A stretch of DNA of 64,000 nucleotides from Nitrosospira sp. Nsp14. Its GTDB lineage: Bacteria > Pseudomonadota > Gammaproteobacteria > Burkholderiales > Nitrosomonadaceae. Positions 37,537 through 46,500 of the stretch are shown piece after piece. How positions within the stretch are numbered: the first letter of the stretch is position 1; every line of letters starts with the position of its first letter. The notes under the pieces were generated by a model, which was not told the DNA's origin, searched no databases, and saw only the letters and a list, made by a program, of their open reading frames with translations. Where the stretch lies: contig NZ_FOPV01000006.1 in NCBI RefSeq assembly GCF_900113575.1, positions 1-64,000 on the forward strand, given 5' to 3'. Made by a program: the position numbers and the translations under genes.

Positions 37537-37572
37537 AATGAGATTGATTATTAAAAAATAACGTTTCTCATT
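37537..37572. promoter_or_regulatory. Fur-box-like AT-rich dyad in the divergent siderophore promoter
   Basis: AATGAGA (37537-37543) and TCTCATT (37566-37572) form an inverted repeat around TTGATTATTAAAAAATAACG. The centre contains GATTATT-like hexamers of the kind Fur binds. It lies between the exporter (start 37376, minus) and the acyltransferase (start 37630, plus), the natural place for one iron-responsive control of both arms. The match to the 19-bp Fur consensus is partial, so this is a candidate. Confidence 0.45.
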
Positions 37573-37629
37573 CGTCTTTATACGGAATAAAGGCAATTGC
37601 CTCAACCATGTTTTCGGGAAGTTTGACAG

Positions 37630-38721
37630 ATGGGAAAGTTGCACGAGCAGGGTCAACGTTTATCGACTCGTGTCACGACAAATATTTGCCGTCCTGATGG
37701 GATCCCTTATACAGCAACAATAGATGGCAATACGCTTCTCGTGCAAAAAGCGAGCGAGGCGGGAAAATCGACGTGGCGATTAGATCCACACCCGGATCAG
37801 CTCTTACTGGAATGTATTACGGCGGACTCCGGGACGCCTTCGGTTGCAGAACTACTGGTGGCGATCGAAGCTTGTTTCCTCACCTATCCCCAGCACGAGC
37901 AGCTGACGCTCGACGTCAGCGTTGCCGACATAAATGAACTGATGTACTTGGGCTTGGTGCTGAGAGACGAAAACAAGCAAATGATTGTCAGGGCCGAACT
38001 TTTCTGGCAACAGCCAACACCATGGCTGCGCCAACCGCAACCGTATGGATTTCCGCTCACCTATACGCTCCGTCAGGGTGAGCGGCACCCTCTACGGCCG
38101 CCCAAGCCGGTCGGCGTCGTATACGAGCGCTACATTCCCTGGCTCGGTGCTACTTTATCGTTTCGCACCGTCGACCTCCAGCATGACCTCGAATCGTTCA
38201 GCCGGTGGATGAACGACCCCGTCGTAACGGCGGCATGGCGTGAGGAAGGCGATCTTGCCAAACATCGCGCCTATTTGCAGAACATCGACCGCGATCCCCA
38301 TGTAATAGCCTTGATCGCTAGTCTCGATGACCGGGCTTTTGGTTATTTCGAGGTGTACTGGGCAAAAGAAGATCGAATCGCTCCATTCTATGATGCGGAT
38401 GACTTTGATCGCGGCTGGCACGTGCTCATCGGAGAACCCGGTTTTCGTGGCAAGCCTTTCGTAACCGCCTGGCTGCCTTCGATCTCCCATTACCTGTTTT
38501 TGAATGACTGCAGGACTCAGCGCATTGTCATTGAGCCGCGATCGGATAACTACAAGATGATACGCAACCTGGGCAAATGTGGTTACGTGAATCTCAAGGA
38601 GTTTGATTTTCCTCATAAACGCGCCACGCTCGCCATGTTGTTGCGGGAAAGGTTCTTCGCGGATCGCCATTGGATTCCGAAGGACAGCGCGGCTTCGCCC
38701 TCTTCCAGATCCTTACCCTGA
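37630..38721 (+). CDS. Siderophore GNAT-family N-acyltransferase (IucB/AlcB/RhbD type)
   Basis: 363 residues. Enzymes of this family acylate the hydroxylated amine of N-hydroxy-lysine or N-hydroxy-ornithine (or of related diamines) to make a hydroxamate. An N-terminal accessory part (about 1-165) is followed by the acyltransferase domain: LESFSRWMNDPVVTAAWREE (about 190), GYFEVYWAKEDRIAPFYDA (about 238, the conserved acidic/aromatic motif of siderophore acetyltransferases), GWHVLIGEPGFRGK and RIVIEPRSDNYKMIRNL with the catalytic-region residues. It starts the plus-strand arm of the locus and ends 10 bases before the N-monooxygenase. The acyl group is most often acetyl in this family, but the sequence alone does not prove it. 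Confidence 0.88.
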   Translation: MGKLHEQGQRLSTRVTTNICRPDGIPYTATIDGNTLLVQKASEAGKSTWRLDPHPDQLLLECITADSGTPSVAELLVAIEACFLTYPQHEQLTLDVSVADINELMYLGLVLRDENKQMIVRAELFWQQPTPWLRQPQPYGFPLTYTLRQGERHPLRPPKPVGVVYERYIPWLGATLSFRTVDLQHDLESFSRWMNDPVVTAAWREEGDLAKHRAYLQNIDRDPHVIALIASLDDRAFGYFEVYWAKEDRIAPFYDADDFDRGWHVLIGEPGFRGKPFVTAWLPSISHYLFLNDCRTQRIVIEPRSDNYKMIRNLGKCGYVNLKEFDFPHKRATLAMLLRERFFADRHWIPKDSAASPSSRSLP

Positions 38722-38731
38722 GGCTATCGCC

Positions 38732-40036
38732 ATGCATATCCATGATCTAATCGGTATCGGCTTCGGACCATCCAATATCGCCCTTGCCATTACCCTGGAG
38801 GAAAAGAGACAGGAGGGGTACAACGTAGACTCCTTCTTTATCGAAAAGCAGCCTGGCTTCGCGTGGCATGCGAACATGATGCTGGACAACACGCATATGC
38901 AGATATCCTTCCTAAAGGATCTGGCAACCCTGCGCAACCCTTCCAGCCATTTTACGTTCATCAATTACCTGCACCAGAAACAAAGGCTGCAGGACTTCAT
39001 CAACTTGAAAACCTTCTTTCCAAGCCGCCACGAGTTCAACGACTACCTGAAGTGGGCCGCGGAGCATTTCGATGATCGCTGTGCTTACGGCGAAGAAGTT
39101 TTGGAAGTGTTGCCTGAGAAGCGTAATGATGAAGTTGCGTTGCTTCGTATTCGTTCACGGGATGCCGACAACGTCATCCACGAGCGGTTGACCCGCAACC
39201 TGATCATCAGTGTAGGCGGCAGGCCCAGCATCCCTGAATGCTTTGCACCCTTGAAAGACGATCCGCGCGTGTTTCACTCCAACAACTACCTTGGTGAAAT
39301 CGAACGGCATGAGTCCGCGAAAAGGATAGCAGTGGTGGGAGCTGGGCAAAGCGCTTCGGAAATTTTCATGGACTTGCACGGCCGTCCCAACGCACCGCAA
39401 GTTGATTTGATCATGCGGGCGCGAGCGATAAAGCCATCGGACGATAGCCCCTTCGTGAACGAGATTTTCAACCCGGACTTCACCGATTTTGTATTCAGCC
39501 GCGCAAACAAGGATCGGGCCGCGCTGCTGGATGAGTTCTGGCATACCAATTACGCGGCCCCGGATCTCGTGCTGATCGAGCAGATCTTTAATGTTTTCTA
39601 CCAGCAAAGAGTTACCGGTATTGCCCGCCATCGCTTCCTGCGGCGGCATGAAGTAGCCACGGCCCACGCACTACCGGAAGGCATCCGGCTCGTTTTGCGG
39701 AATCTGAACGATGGTGGCGAACAGGTCGCCACCTATGACGCAGTCGTGCTTGCGACCGGATATAGCCGGGATCATCATAAGTCTCTGCTGAAGCCGCTCT
39801 CGCCCTATTTGGAAAATTTTACTGTCGACCGCCAATACCGCTTGCTGAGCACCGCTAACTTCCGGCCCGCCATCTTCCTGCAGGGGGCGTGCGAATCAAG
39901 CCACGGCCTGAGCGACACCCTTCTTTCCGTTACCGCGGTTCGCACGGATGAGATCGGCGAAGCCCTGCTGAGCACTGTAAACCAGCATGGCTGCCAGCAG
40001 CCGGATAACACCATCCGCGCCGTCGCCAGCCGCTAA
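38732..40036 (+). CDS. L-ornithine/L-lysine N-monooxygenase (PvdA/SidA/IucD family)
   Basis: 434 residues. A flavin- and NADPH-dependent enzyme that hydroxylates the side-chain amine, the committed step to hydroxamate siderophores. Seen: the FAD site GIGFGPSNIALAI (about residues 8-20), DNTHMQISFLKDLATLRNP (about 51, substrate region), the NADPH site VVGAGQSASEIF (about 199), and the family end motif DAVVLATGYSRD (about 338). The start MHIHDLIGIGFGPSN is PvdA-like and has TGAGG upstream; the frame opens earlier (38603) but inside the acyltransferase. The PvdA-like N-terminus leans towards ornithine, not decisively. Confidence 0.93.
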   Translation: MHIHDLIGIGFGPSNIALAITLEEKRQEGYNVDSFFIEKQPGFAWHANMMLDNTHMQISFLKDLATLRNPSSHFTFINYLHQKQRLQDFINLKTFFPSRHEFNDYLKWAAEHFDDRCAYGEEVLEVLPEKRNDEVALLRIRSRDADNVIHERLTRNLIISVGGRPSIPECFAPLKDDPRVFHSNNYLGEIERHESAKRIAVVGAGQSASEIFMDLHGRPNAPQVDLIMRARAIKPSDDSPFVNEIFNPDFTDFVFSRANKDRAALLDEFWHTNYAAPDLVLIEQIFNVFYQQRVTGIARHRFLRRHEVATAHALPEGIRLVLRNLNDGGEQVATYDAVVLATGYSRDHHKSLLKPLSPYLENFTVDRQYRLLSTANFRPAIFLQGACESSHGLSDTLLSVTAVRTDEIGEALLSTVNQHGCQQPDNTIRAVASR

Positions 40037-40071
40037 ATCCTTTTTAACGCTCCTCATCAAAGCAAAGAGCA

Positions 40072-40107
40072 CACCAGTTTTTTAATCACCAGTTTTTAAA
40101 CCACCAG
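40072..40107 (+). repeat. Three CACCAG units at a 15-bp period before the TonB receptor
   Basis: CACCAG occurs at 40072, 40087 and 40102, exactly 15 bases apart; the first two are followed by T-runs (GTTTTTTAAT, GTTTTTAAAC). The last copy is 5 bases from the receptor ATG, where a Shine-Dalgarno would be expected but is not apparent. Confidence 0.65.
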
Positions 40108-40112
40108 CAATT

Positions 40113-42386
40113 ATGACTATGAAAGCCTACACAAAAACCAACAAGTGGCTAATCCCATCAAAACAAACTTTACTCACCCGGACCCTGCAGAGTGCATTCC
40201 TGGCTTTGTCCGTTACCGGATATGCGCTCGCGCAGCAAACGGGCGCCGAACCCGTGAAGCCGGAACAGAAAGGAAAACCGGATGCACCGGCTACCGTTGA
40301 TGCGCAGGAAGACAAATCGAAAGCCACTACCGGCGCTAAGCCGGCAGTGCTGCCAACGGTAGTGGTCAAGGATACAGGGAAGGTCGGCGGATACGTGACC
40401 ACTCATACCGTAAGCGGGACGAAAACGGATACGCCACTTACGGAGATACCCCAGTCGATCTCTATCATCAACCGAAGGGAACTCGACATGCGCGGCGTTC
40501 ACCTCAACTTTACCGAAGCGCTGCGCTACGTGCCGGGGGTGGTAGTCGACCAGTTCGGTTTTAATGGAACGGGTTTCGAGTACATCGGCATGCGCGGCTT
40601 TAATGTCCAGACGACAGGCAATTTCCGGGACAACCTGAGTCAGCAGGGGACGGGGCTTTATTTCGGCGCCTTTATAACCGACCCTTATGCCCTTGAGCGG
40701 GTGGACGTGCTGCGCGGCCCCACTTCGGTCATGTTTGGCCGCGGCGATGCCGGCGGTATCGTCAACCGCATCACCAAGCTTCCTAGCGCGACTCCGATTC
40801 GTGAAGTCGAGCTCCAGTACGGCAATTTCGACCGCAAGCGGATCGCAGCGGATTTTGGGCTCGTCAACGCGGATGGAACATTGATGTTCCGGCTTGTAAC
40901 GTCCGCGCTCGATACCGACACCCAAGTCCGTTTTCCTAACACCAATGGAGATCAGGCAGAAATCAGGCGCTTTTACATCGCCCCATCGCTGACATGGCGC
41001 CCCTCGGACAGGACCTCCATCACGGTTTTTGGGGACATCCTGAACAATCGCAGCGGTGCAGGCACTTTTTATGTGGCAACGCCTGACGGCAGGCCTACCA
41101 GCACGCTGCTAGGCGATCCTGGATTTACCCGGTATTCCACCGATCAGGCGTCGATCAGCTATAAAATCGAGCATCACTTCAACGAAACCTTCACCGGAAG
41201 GCAGAATTTTCGTTTCATGCGGCAGGATGGCCGCTTCAGCGATATAAATCCGGTTGGGTTTGTTCCCGGTACGTCCATTCTGGATCGTATGGCGTTTTCC
41301 ACCAATGAACGGCTCGACCAAACGGCCCTGGACACACACCTGCAAGCCCGGGTAAATACTGGGCCGGTAAATCATACGATGTTAGTCGGAATCGATTGGA
41401 CGCGAACGAACGCCTCGCTCAAATACCTTGCGGGCTTTGGAACCCCAAGTATCGATGTACTAAACCCGGTATATTTTCAACCGATCGCTACCCCGGATTT
41501 CGTGGCGGCGGATGGAACACAGAAAATCGACCAGGTGGGTTTTTATGTGCAGGATCAGCTCAAATACCAGAACTGGGTTCTAACGCTGAGCGGTCGGCAT
41601 GATCGGGTTTCAAACAGCACCACCGAACTTGTCGCTGGGACTGCTTTCATGAACAAAGACTCTGCCTATACCGGCAGGGCTGGCCTGACCTATCTTTTTT
41701 CCAGCGGCGTTGCCCCCTACGTGAGCTATTCGCAATCATTCCTGCCTCAACCCGGGCTGGACCGAAGCAATGCCGGCAGACCGTTCGATGCCACCCGCGC
41801 CTCCCAGTATGAAGTTGGCATTAAATATCAGCCGCCAGGTACCAGAAATCTCATTACATTAGCATTGTTTGATCTGACAAAAACCAATGTTCTAGTTCCC
41901 GATTTGCGTGTAGGCGGCTTGGTCACCGCAACGGGTGAGATCCGCTCCCGAGGAGCGGAAGTGGAGGCAAGGACAGAGATCTACCGGGGACTGAATTTTA
42001 TCGGAGCCTTTACATACAGCGACGTCAAGGTCACTGAAAGTTTCGATGGCTTTGCGGGAAAAATGCCGGTTCGCGTTCCTAATCTGATCACCTCGGGGTG
42101 GCTAGATTACAGTCTGGGCGCGTTGAATATAAGCTGGCTGAAGGGCTTCGGTATTGGAGGCGGCGTGCGCTACGTTGGACGCGTGTACAACGATGACGCC
42201 AATACCAGCATCACCCCGTCGTTCACCCTGTTCGACGCAGTTCTCCGCTACGATCACGGCCCCTGGCGTTTTTTCATCAATGCCAACAATATATTCAACG
42301 AAAAATATTACTCGGCCAGTTCTGGCGGAAACTTCTTCCGGGGCACTGAACGCTCCGTGATCGGCACGCTAAAACTGAACTTCTAG
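40113..42386 (+). CDS. TonB-dependent siderophore receptor
   Basis: 757 residues; outer-membrane 22-strand barrel with a plug, energised by TonB, importing a ferric siderophore. Seen: a signal peptide ending TGYALA-QQ (about residue 40), a TonB-box-like LPTVVVKD (about 85), the plug segments PQSISIINRRELD and EALRYVPGVVV (about 115-145) and VDVLRGPTSVMFGRGDAGG (about 200), then the barrel ending RSVIGTLKLNF with terminal Phe. There is no N-terminal STN signalling domain, so it is a plain transporter of the FhuA/FhuE ferric-hydroxamate class rather than a FecA-type sensor. An ATG two codons later (40119) is an equal start candidate. Confidence 0.93.
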   Translation: MTMKAYTKTNKWLIPSKQTLLTRTLQSAFLALSVTGYALAQQTGAEPVKPEQKGKPDAPATVDAQEDKSKATTGAKPAVLPTVVVKDTGKVGGYVTTHTVSGTKTDTPLTEIPQSISIINRRELDMRGVHLNFTEALRYVPGVVVDQFGFNGTGFEYIGMRGFNVQTTGNFRDNLSQQGTGLYFGAFITDPYALERVDVLRGPTSVMFGRGDAGGIVNRITKLPSATPIREVELQYGNFDRKRIAADFGLVNADGTLMFRLVTSALDTDTQVRFPNTNGDQAEIRRFYIAPSLTWRPSDRTSITVFGDILNNRSGAGTFYVATPDGRPTSTLLGDPGFTRYSTDQASISYKIEHHFNETFTGRQNFRFMRQDGRFSDINPVGFVPGTSILDRMAFSTNERLDQTALDTHLQARVNTGPVNHTMLVGIDWTRTNASLKYLAGFGTPSIDVLNPVYFQPIATPDFVAADGTQKIDQVGFYVQDQLKYQNWVLTLSGRHDRVSNSTTELVAGTAFMNKDSAYTGRAGLTYLFSSGVAPYVSYSQSFLPQPGLDRSNAGRPFDATRASQYEVGIKYQPPGTRNLITLALFDLTKTNVLVPDLRVGGLVTATGEIRSRGAEVEARTEIYRGLNFIGAFTYSDVKVTESFDGFAGKMPVRVPNLITSGWLDYSLGALNISWLKGFGIGGGVRYVGRVYNDDANTSITPSFTLFDAVLRYDHGPWRFFINANNIFNEKYYSASSGGNFFRGTERSVIGTLKLNF

Positions 42387-42421
42387 CCGCTTGAAAAAGT
42401 TATACTTGAGAGACACGGACG

Positions 42422-43381
42422 ATGCCCCTTGACCCTGATCTTGCAGCCTTTCTTGAGTTGGTAGAGGCCGGCATTGCCAGTGGGGCCCAACCGTTGCATG
42501 AAATGCCGATTGCGGAGGCCCGTCGCCAATACGATGCCTCCACATTGGCGCTGGATTCCCCAGCGATGTCAGTTACGAGCGCTCGTCCGATTCGCATCTC
42601 CTGCCGCGACGGGAACGAGATTGACGCAAGGCTTTATGCGCCTGATATTCCTGTGGGAATGTCCCGTTTGCCCGCGCTGTTGTATTTCCACGGCGGGGGT
42701 TACTGCGTTGGTAGCCTTGATTCCCATGACTCCCTCTGCAGGGCGATCGCTGCTTTAACGCCGTGCTGTGTCCTCAGCGTCGCCTACCGGTTGGCGCCCG
42801 AACACCCCTTTCCGACTGCCGTTCACGATTCACAGGACGCATACGAGTGGTTGCGTGCCAACGGAACCGCCTTGGGCATCGATACGAGGCGCGTCGCGGT
42901 GGGAGGCGACAGTGCAGGCGGGACACTGGCGACGGTAATAACGATTACGGCTCGGGACTCGATCCTGCCCCAACCCGTGCTCCAGGTGCTCCTCTACCCG
43001 TGTACGAGCCCGCTCCAGGATACTGGCTCTCATCGGCGCCTCGCAGAGGGGCATCTGCTTGAAGCCTCTACGCTACAGTGGATGTTCGACAATTATTTGG
43101 CACGCGAAGCGGACCGGCACGACTGGCGTTTCGCCCCACTTGAGGCAGCTGACTTGAGCGGCCTCGCTCCGGCCTTCGTCGTCCTGGCCGAATATGATCC
43201 CTTGGTGGATGAGGGCATCGCGTATGCGGAAAGACTGCAAACTGCGGGGGTGCCGACAGACCTCAGGATCTATCCGGGGATGACGCACGATTTCGCTCGT
43301 CTAGGCAATGTCGTCGCTGAAGGAATTCAAGTACGCGAAGATATTGCGCGCGCCCTTGCAATTGCTTTCCAGGCTGATTAA
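42422..43381 (+). CDS. Alpha/beta hydrolase of the HSL (type IV) esterase family
   Basis: 319 residues. Seen: oxyanion motif YFHGGGYCVG (about residue 84), nucleophile GGDSAGG (about 160), acid AEYDPLVDEG (about 256) and catalytic histidine GMTHDF (about 288), plus SVAYRLAPEHPFPTA typical of this family. It follows the TonB receptor by 35 bases on the same strand, so it probably belongs to the uptake arm. A role in opening an ester or lactone of the imported siderophore, or in trimming a precursor, is a reasonable inference; HSL enzymes are otherwise generalist short-chain esterases. It ends 166 bases before the convergent NRPS end. Confidence 0.88.
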   Translation: MPLDPDLAAFLELVEAGIASGAQPLHEMPIAEARRQYDASTLALDSPAMSVTSARPIRISCRDGNEIDARLYAPDIPVGMSRLPALLYFHGGGYCVGSLDSHDSLCRAIAALTPCCVLSVAYRLAPEHPFPTAVHDSQDAYEWLRANGTALGIDTRRVAVGGDSAGGTLATVITITARDSILPQPVLQVLLYPCTSPLQDTGSHRRLAEGHLLEASTLQWMFDNYLAREADRHDWRFAPLEAADLSGLAPAFVVLAEYDPLVDEGIAYAERLQTAGVPTDLRIYPGMTHDFARLGNVVAEGIQVREDIARALAIAFQAD

Positions 43382-43547
43382 GTCGGCCGGCATCTTTTTT
43401 GAAGCAAACCTCCGGCGCCACCCCCTCTGGCAGCGCCCTTCTTGCTTCATGCGCACAATGGCTCAGCCCTCCCGTAGGAAGGCAAATCCGAATCCAGAGT
43501 GGCCTTATGACAGGATCAGGGGCAGGCCAACCCAATATTTTCGTCGT

Positions 43548-46500
43548 TTAGGCCGAAGACATCGTGGGCAAGCCGCCGAGGGCCGACTCGACTGTTTGCA
43601 TCAGAGCATCATCCCGCACGATACCAAAGTGGTCGGCGTCGATTTCGATTGAGCTCAACTCTTGCTGGCTTATCTGCTCTGCAAGCGCCAGACGCTCGGC
43701 CACGGGACGTGCGGCTGCCCACCAGCAGACCGGCTCTACCAATAGCGGCCTTAACGAAGGCGCTTTTGCAGATATCGCTTTCAGATGCCGCGCAACCATA
43801 AAGATGCGGGCAAGCTCCTCCGCGCCCATATCCGCGTAACCGCCGGCCGTTACGCCGGCAAGGTCTCCTGCGCCTTTTCGTTTATTGTTACCTGCTGCTG
43901 CAATCAGGCGCTCGATCCGGTCTTCTATCATCTGTATCGATTCGGGGAGCGAATGTATCAGGTTTCCGTCAGGCGATTCCTCGCCCTCCGCCCCATCAAT
44001 ACCTGTTGCCGCATGGGGAAACAGCACGGAAACGAAATCCGAGAAATCCCGCTGCCAATCATCCACGTCAGGTTCATCGATATTTGGAATGAAAGGATCA
44101 ATGAGTCCCAGGAATGCTACCGTTTGCGCGTCCGCCTCCAACCGGGCGGCAATCATTGCCGCAAGCGTGCCACCAAGAGACCAGCCTATCAGGTGATAAG
44201 GTCCCTCCGGCTGCATGCTCCGGATGATTCCAGAATAGTCTTTCGCCATCTGCTCAAGCGAGTCATCCCGGTGCGCGGGATTGCCCAGCATCCGGCAGGG
44301 AAGCCCGTAGACAGTTCGCTGATTCTGGAATTGCCGGGCCAGGGGCTGATAGTCAAAAACGGTTCCCAGTCCCGCATGGATGCAGAATAATGGCCGTACG
44401 GTTTCCTGTACATTGGTCCGGTTCAAGGCCAGCAATGCATTCGACTGGGTGAAAGCCTGCACCTCCAGCCCAAGCAGTCCAGCGATGGTCGGCCGCTGCA
44501 TCAAATCCCTCAGCTTGAAGTTGAATTTCGCATCAGGCAGGGTGCGCATTCGCGCCATTACCTTCAGGCTGGATAACGAGTCTCCGCCCAGAGCAAAAAA
44601 GTTATCGCTTTCACCCACGCGCTCGACCCCCAGAACGTCTTGCCATACTTCCGCGAGCATTTTGGCTTCCGGAGTGGAGGGCGCCCGATATGCGTCAATC
44701 GCGATTGCGCCTGGCTCGGGCAAGGCTTCCCGGTCGAGCTTACCGCTGGGCAAACGGGGCATCGTCTCCAACGTAATGAACATTGTGGGGAGCATGTATT
44801 CGGGTAATCGTTTGCCAAGCTCCTGCTTGAGCCGCGTGCTTATTTTGGACGGATCTTCCCTTGAAGCACTTGGTTGGGACACCACGTATGCGACAAGTTG
44901 CGCACCTGTCGCAGCCTGGTGAACCACCACCGCAGCGTCCGCGATGCCATTAACCTCGCGTATGCGTGCCTCGATTTCACCCGGCTCGATACGAAACCCT
45001 CGAATCTTTACCTGATGGTCGGCGCGTCCGATGTATTCGATATTCCCGTCACTCATCCAGCGCACGAGATCGCCGGTCCGGTAGAGCCGTCCGCCGTTGT
45101 CATCGAAGGGATCGGCGACAAAGCGTTCCGCCGTCAGGCCGGCGCGTCCGAGATAGCCACGTGCCAAGCCATACCCGCCGATGTACAGCTCGCCCACCTC
45201 GCCCATGGGTACGAGCTGCAGGTCGTCGTCAAGCACATAGGCTGTGCGTTCGCCGACGGGACGCCCAATCGGCGCGTACGTGCAATCAAAGCTATTGCTC
45301 GCCTCGGTCTTCCAGATCAATGGCGTGACAACTGTCTCGGTCGGCCCGTATCCATTGATGAGAATGCGGGGTCGCAGGGTACGGCGGACCAGATCGTAGG
45401 AAGCCTTGGGCATGGCTTCCCCTCCGAATACATACAGATCCACCGGAGGAGGATCGGCGCGAGGCGCGGCCCACTCGGCCACCTGGCCCAGATAGGCCGG
45501 CGGAAACGCCGCATTGGTTATGCCATAGTGATGCAGTGCGTCGTAGGTCTGTTCGGCGGTCCACAGCTCCTGATCCCGTATGGCCAGTCCTGCGCCCACA
45601 GTGAGGGCGGTGAGCCAGCGCTCATGAGCACCATCAAACGAAAACGACATGAAAAGCAGTTCGCACGATCGGGGCGTCATGCCGTAGATCTCAGCCGTAG
45701 CCTGGCAGTGCATGGAAAGGGGCCCATGCGCCACGGCGACACCTTTCGGCAGCCCCGTGGACCCCGAGGTGTAGATGATATACGCCATGTTGTGTTCATT
45801 GATCGCGCTATCCGGGTTCGACGCCTGCTCCTCGGCAAGATCGGCCGGATCGAATATCAGCACCTGCACCCCGGGTTGATCAGGCTCAGTTACTGCAAGC
45901 TTTGACGACAGGCTTGCCTGAGTGATAAGAAGAGACAGGCCGCTGTCTTTCATCATGAATGCGAGCCTGGCGGATGGATACTCCGGGTCCAGCGGAACAT
46001 ACGCTCCTCCGGCCTTTAGAACGGCAAGCAGCGTGACGATCATATCCAAGGATCGCTCCAGTGCGACCCCTACACGAACCTCAGGACCAATACCCATGCG
46101 GATAAGGCGATGTGCAAGCCGGTTCGCCCCTGCATTCAGCGCGGCGTAGGAAAGCTCGCGCTCGCCCATCAAGAGTGCAATCGCATTAGGCTGCGCAGTT
46201 GCATTGCGCTCGATCAGGCTGTGAACAGGTTGGCGCGCCTGTGCCGGGAAAAGGGAAGCCGGGCGGGGAGCCCGACCGAGAGAAAACAGATATTCCAGGC
46301 CGCTCCTTTCCATCCATCCGAGTTCACCCACCGCACGGGAAGGATTGGCTATCATTTCCCGCATCAGGTGTTCCATCTGGGCGCGCAGGTCCAGCACGAA
46401 GTCGTCTCTAAAATCCTTCCGGCCGTATGCGTATTCGATTTCCATCGTCTCGCCAAGGGTCACCTGCAAATCCATGGCATAGCCTGTAAGCCCCTTGCCT

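Noticed and set aside
43382-43547. GC hairpin between the convergent esterase and NRPS ends
   Set aside because: GGCGC/GCGCC arms near 43413-43434 are interrupted and no T-run follows on either strand, so I do not call a terminator.
44874-45905. Plus-strand 343-codon frame opposite the third NRPS module, and similar long frames at 46110, 51471, 53121 and 60051
   Set aside because: All are antisense to strongly conserved NRPS/PKS motifs. The identical 67-residue frames at 49371 and 53997 only reflect the 395-bp repeat.
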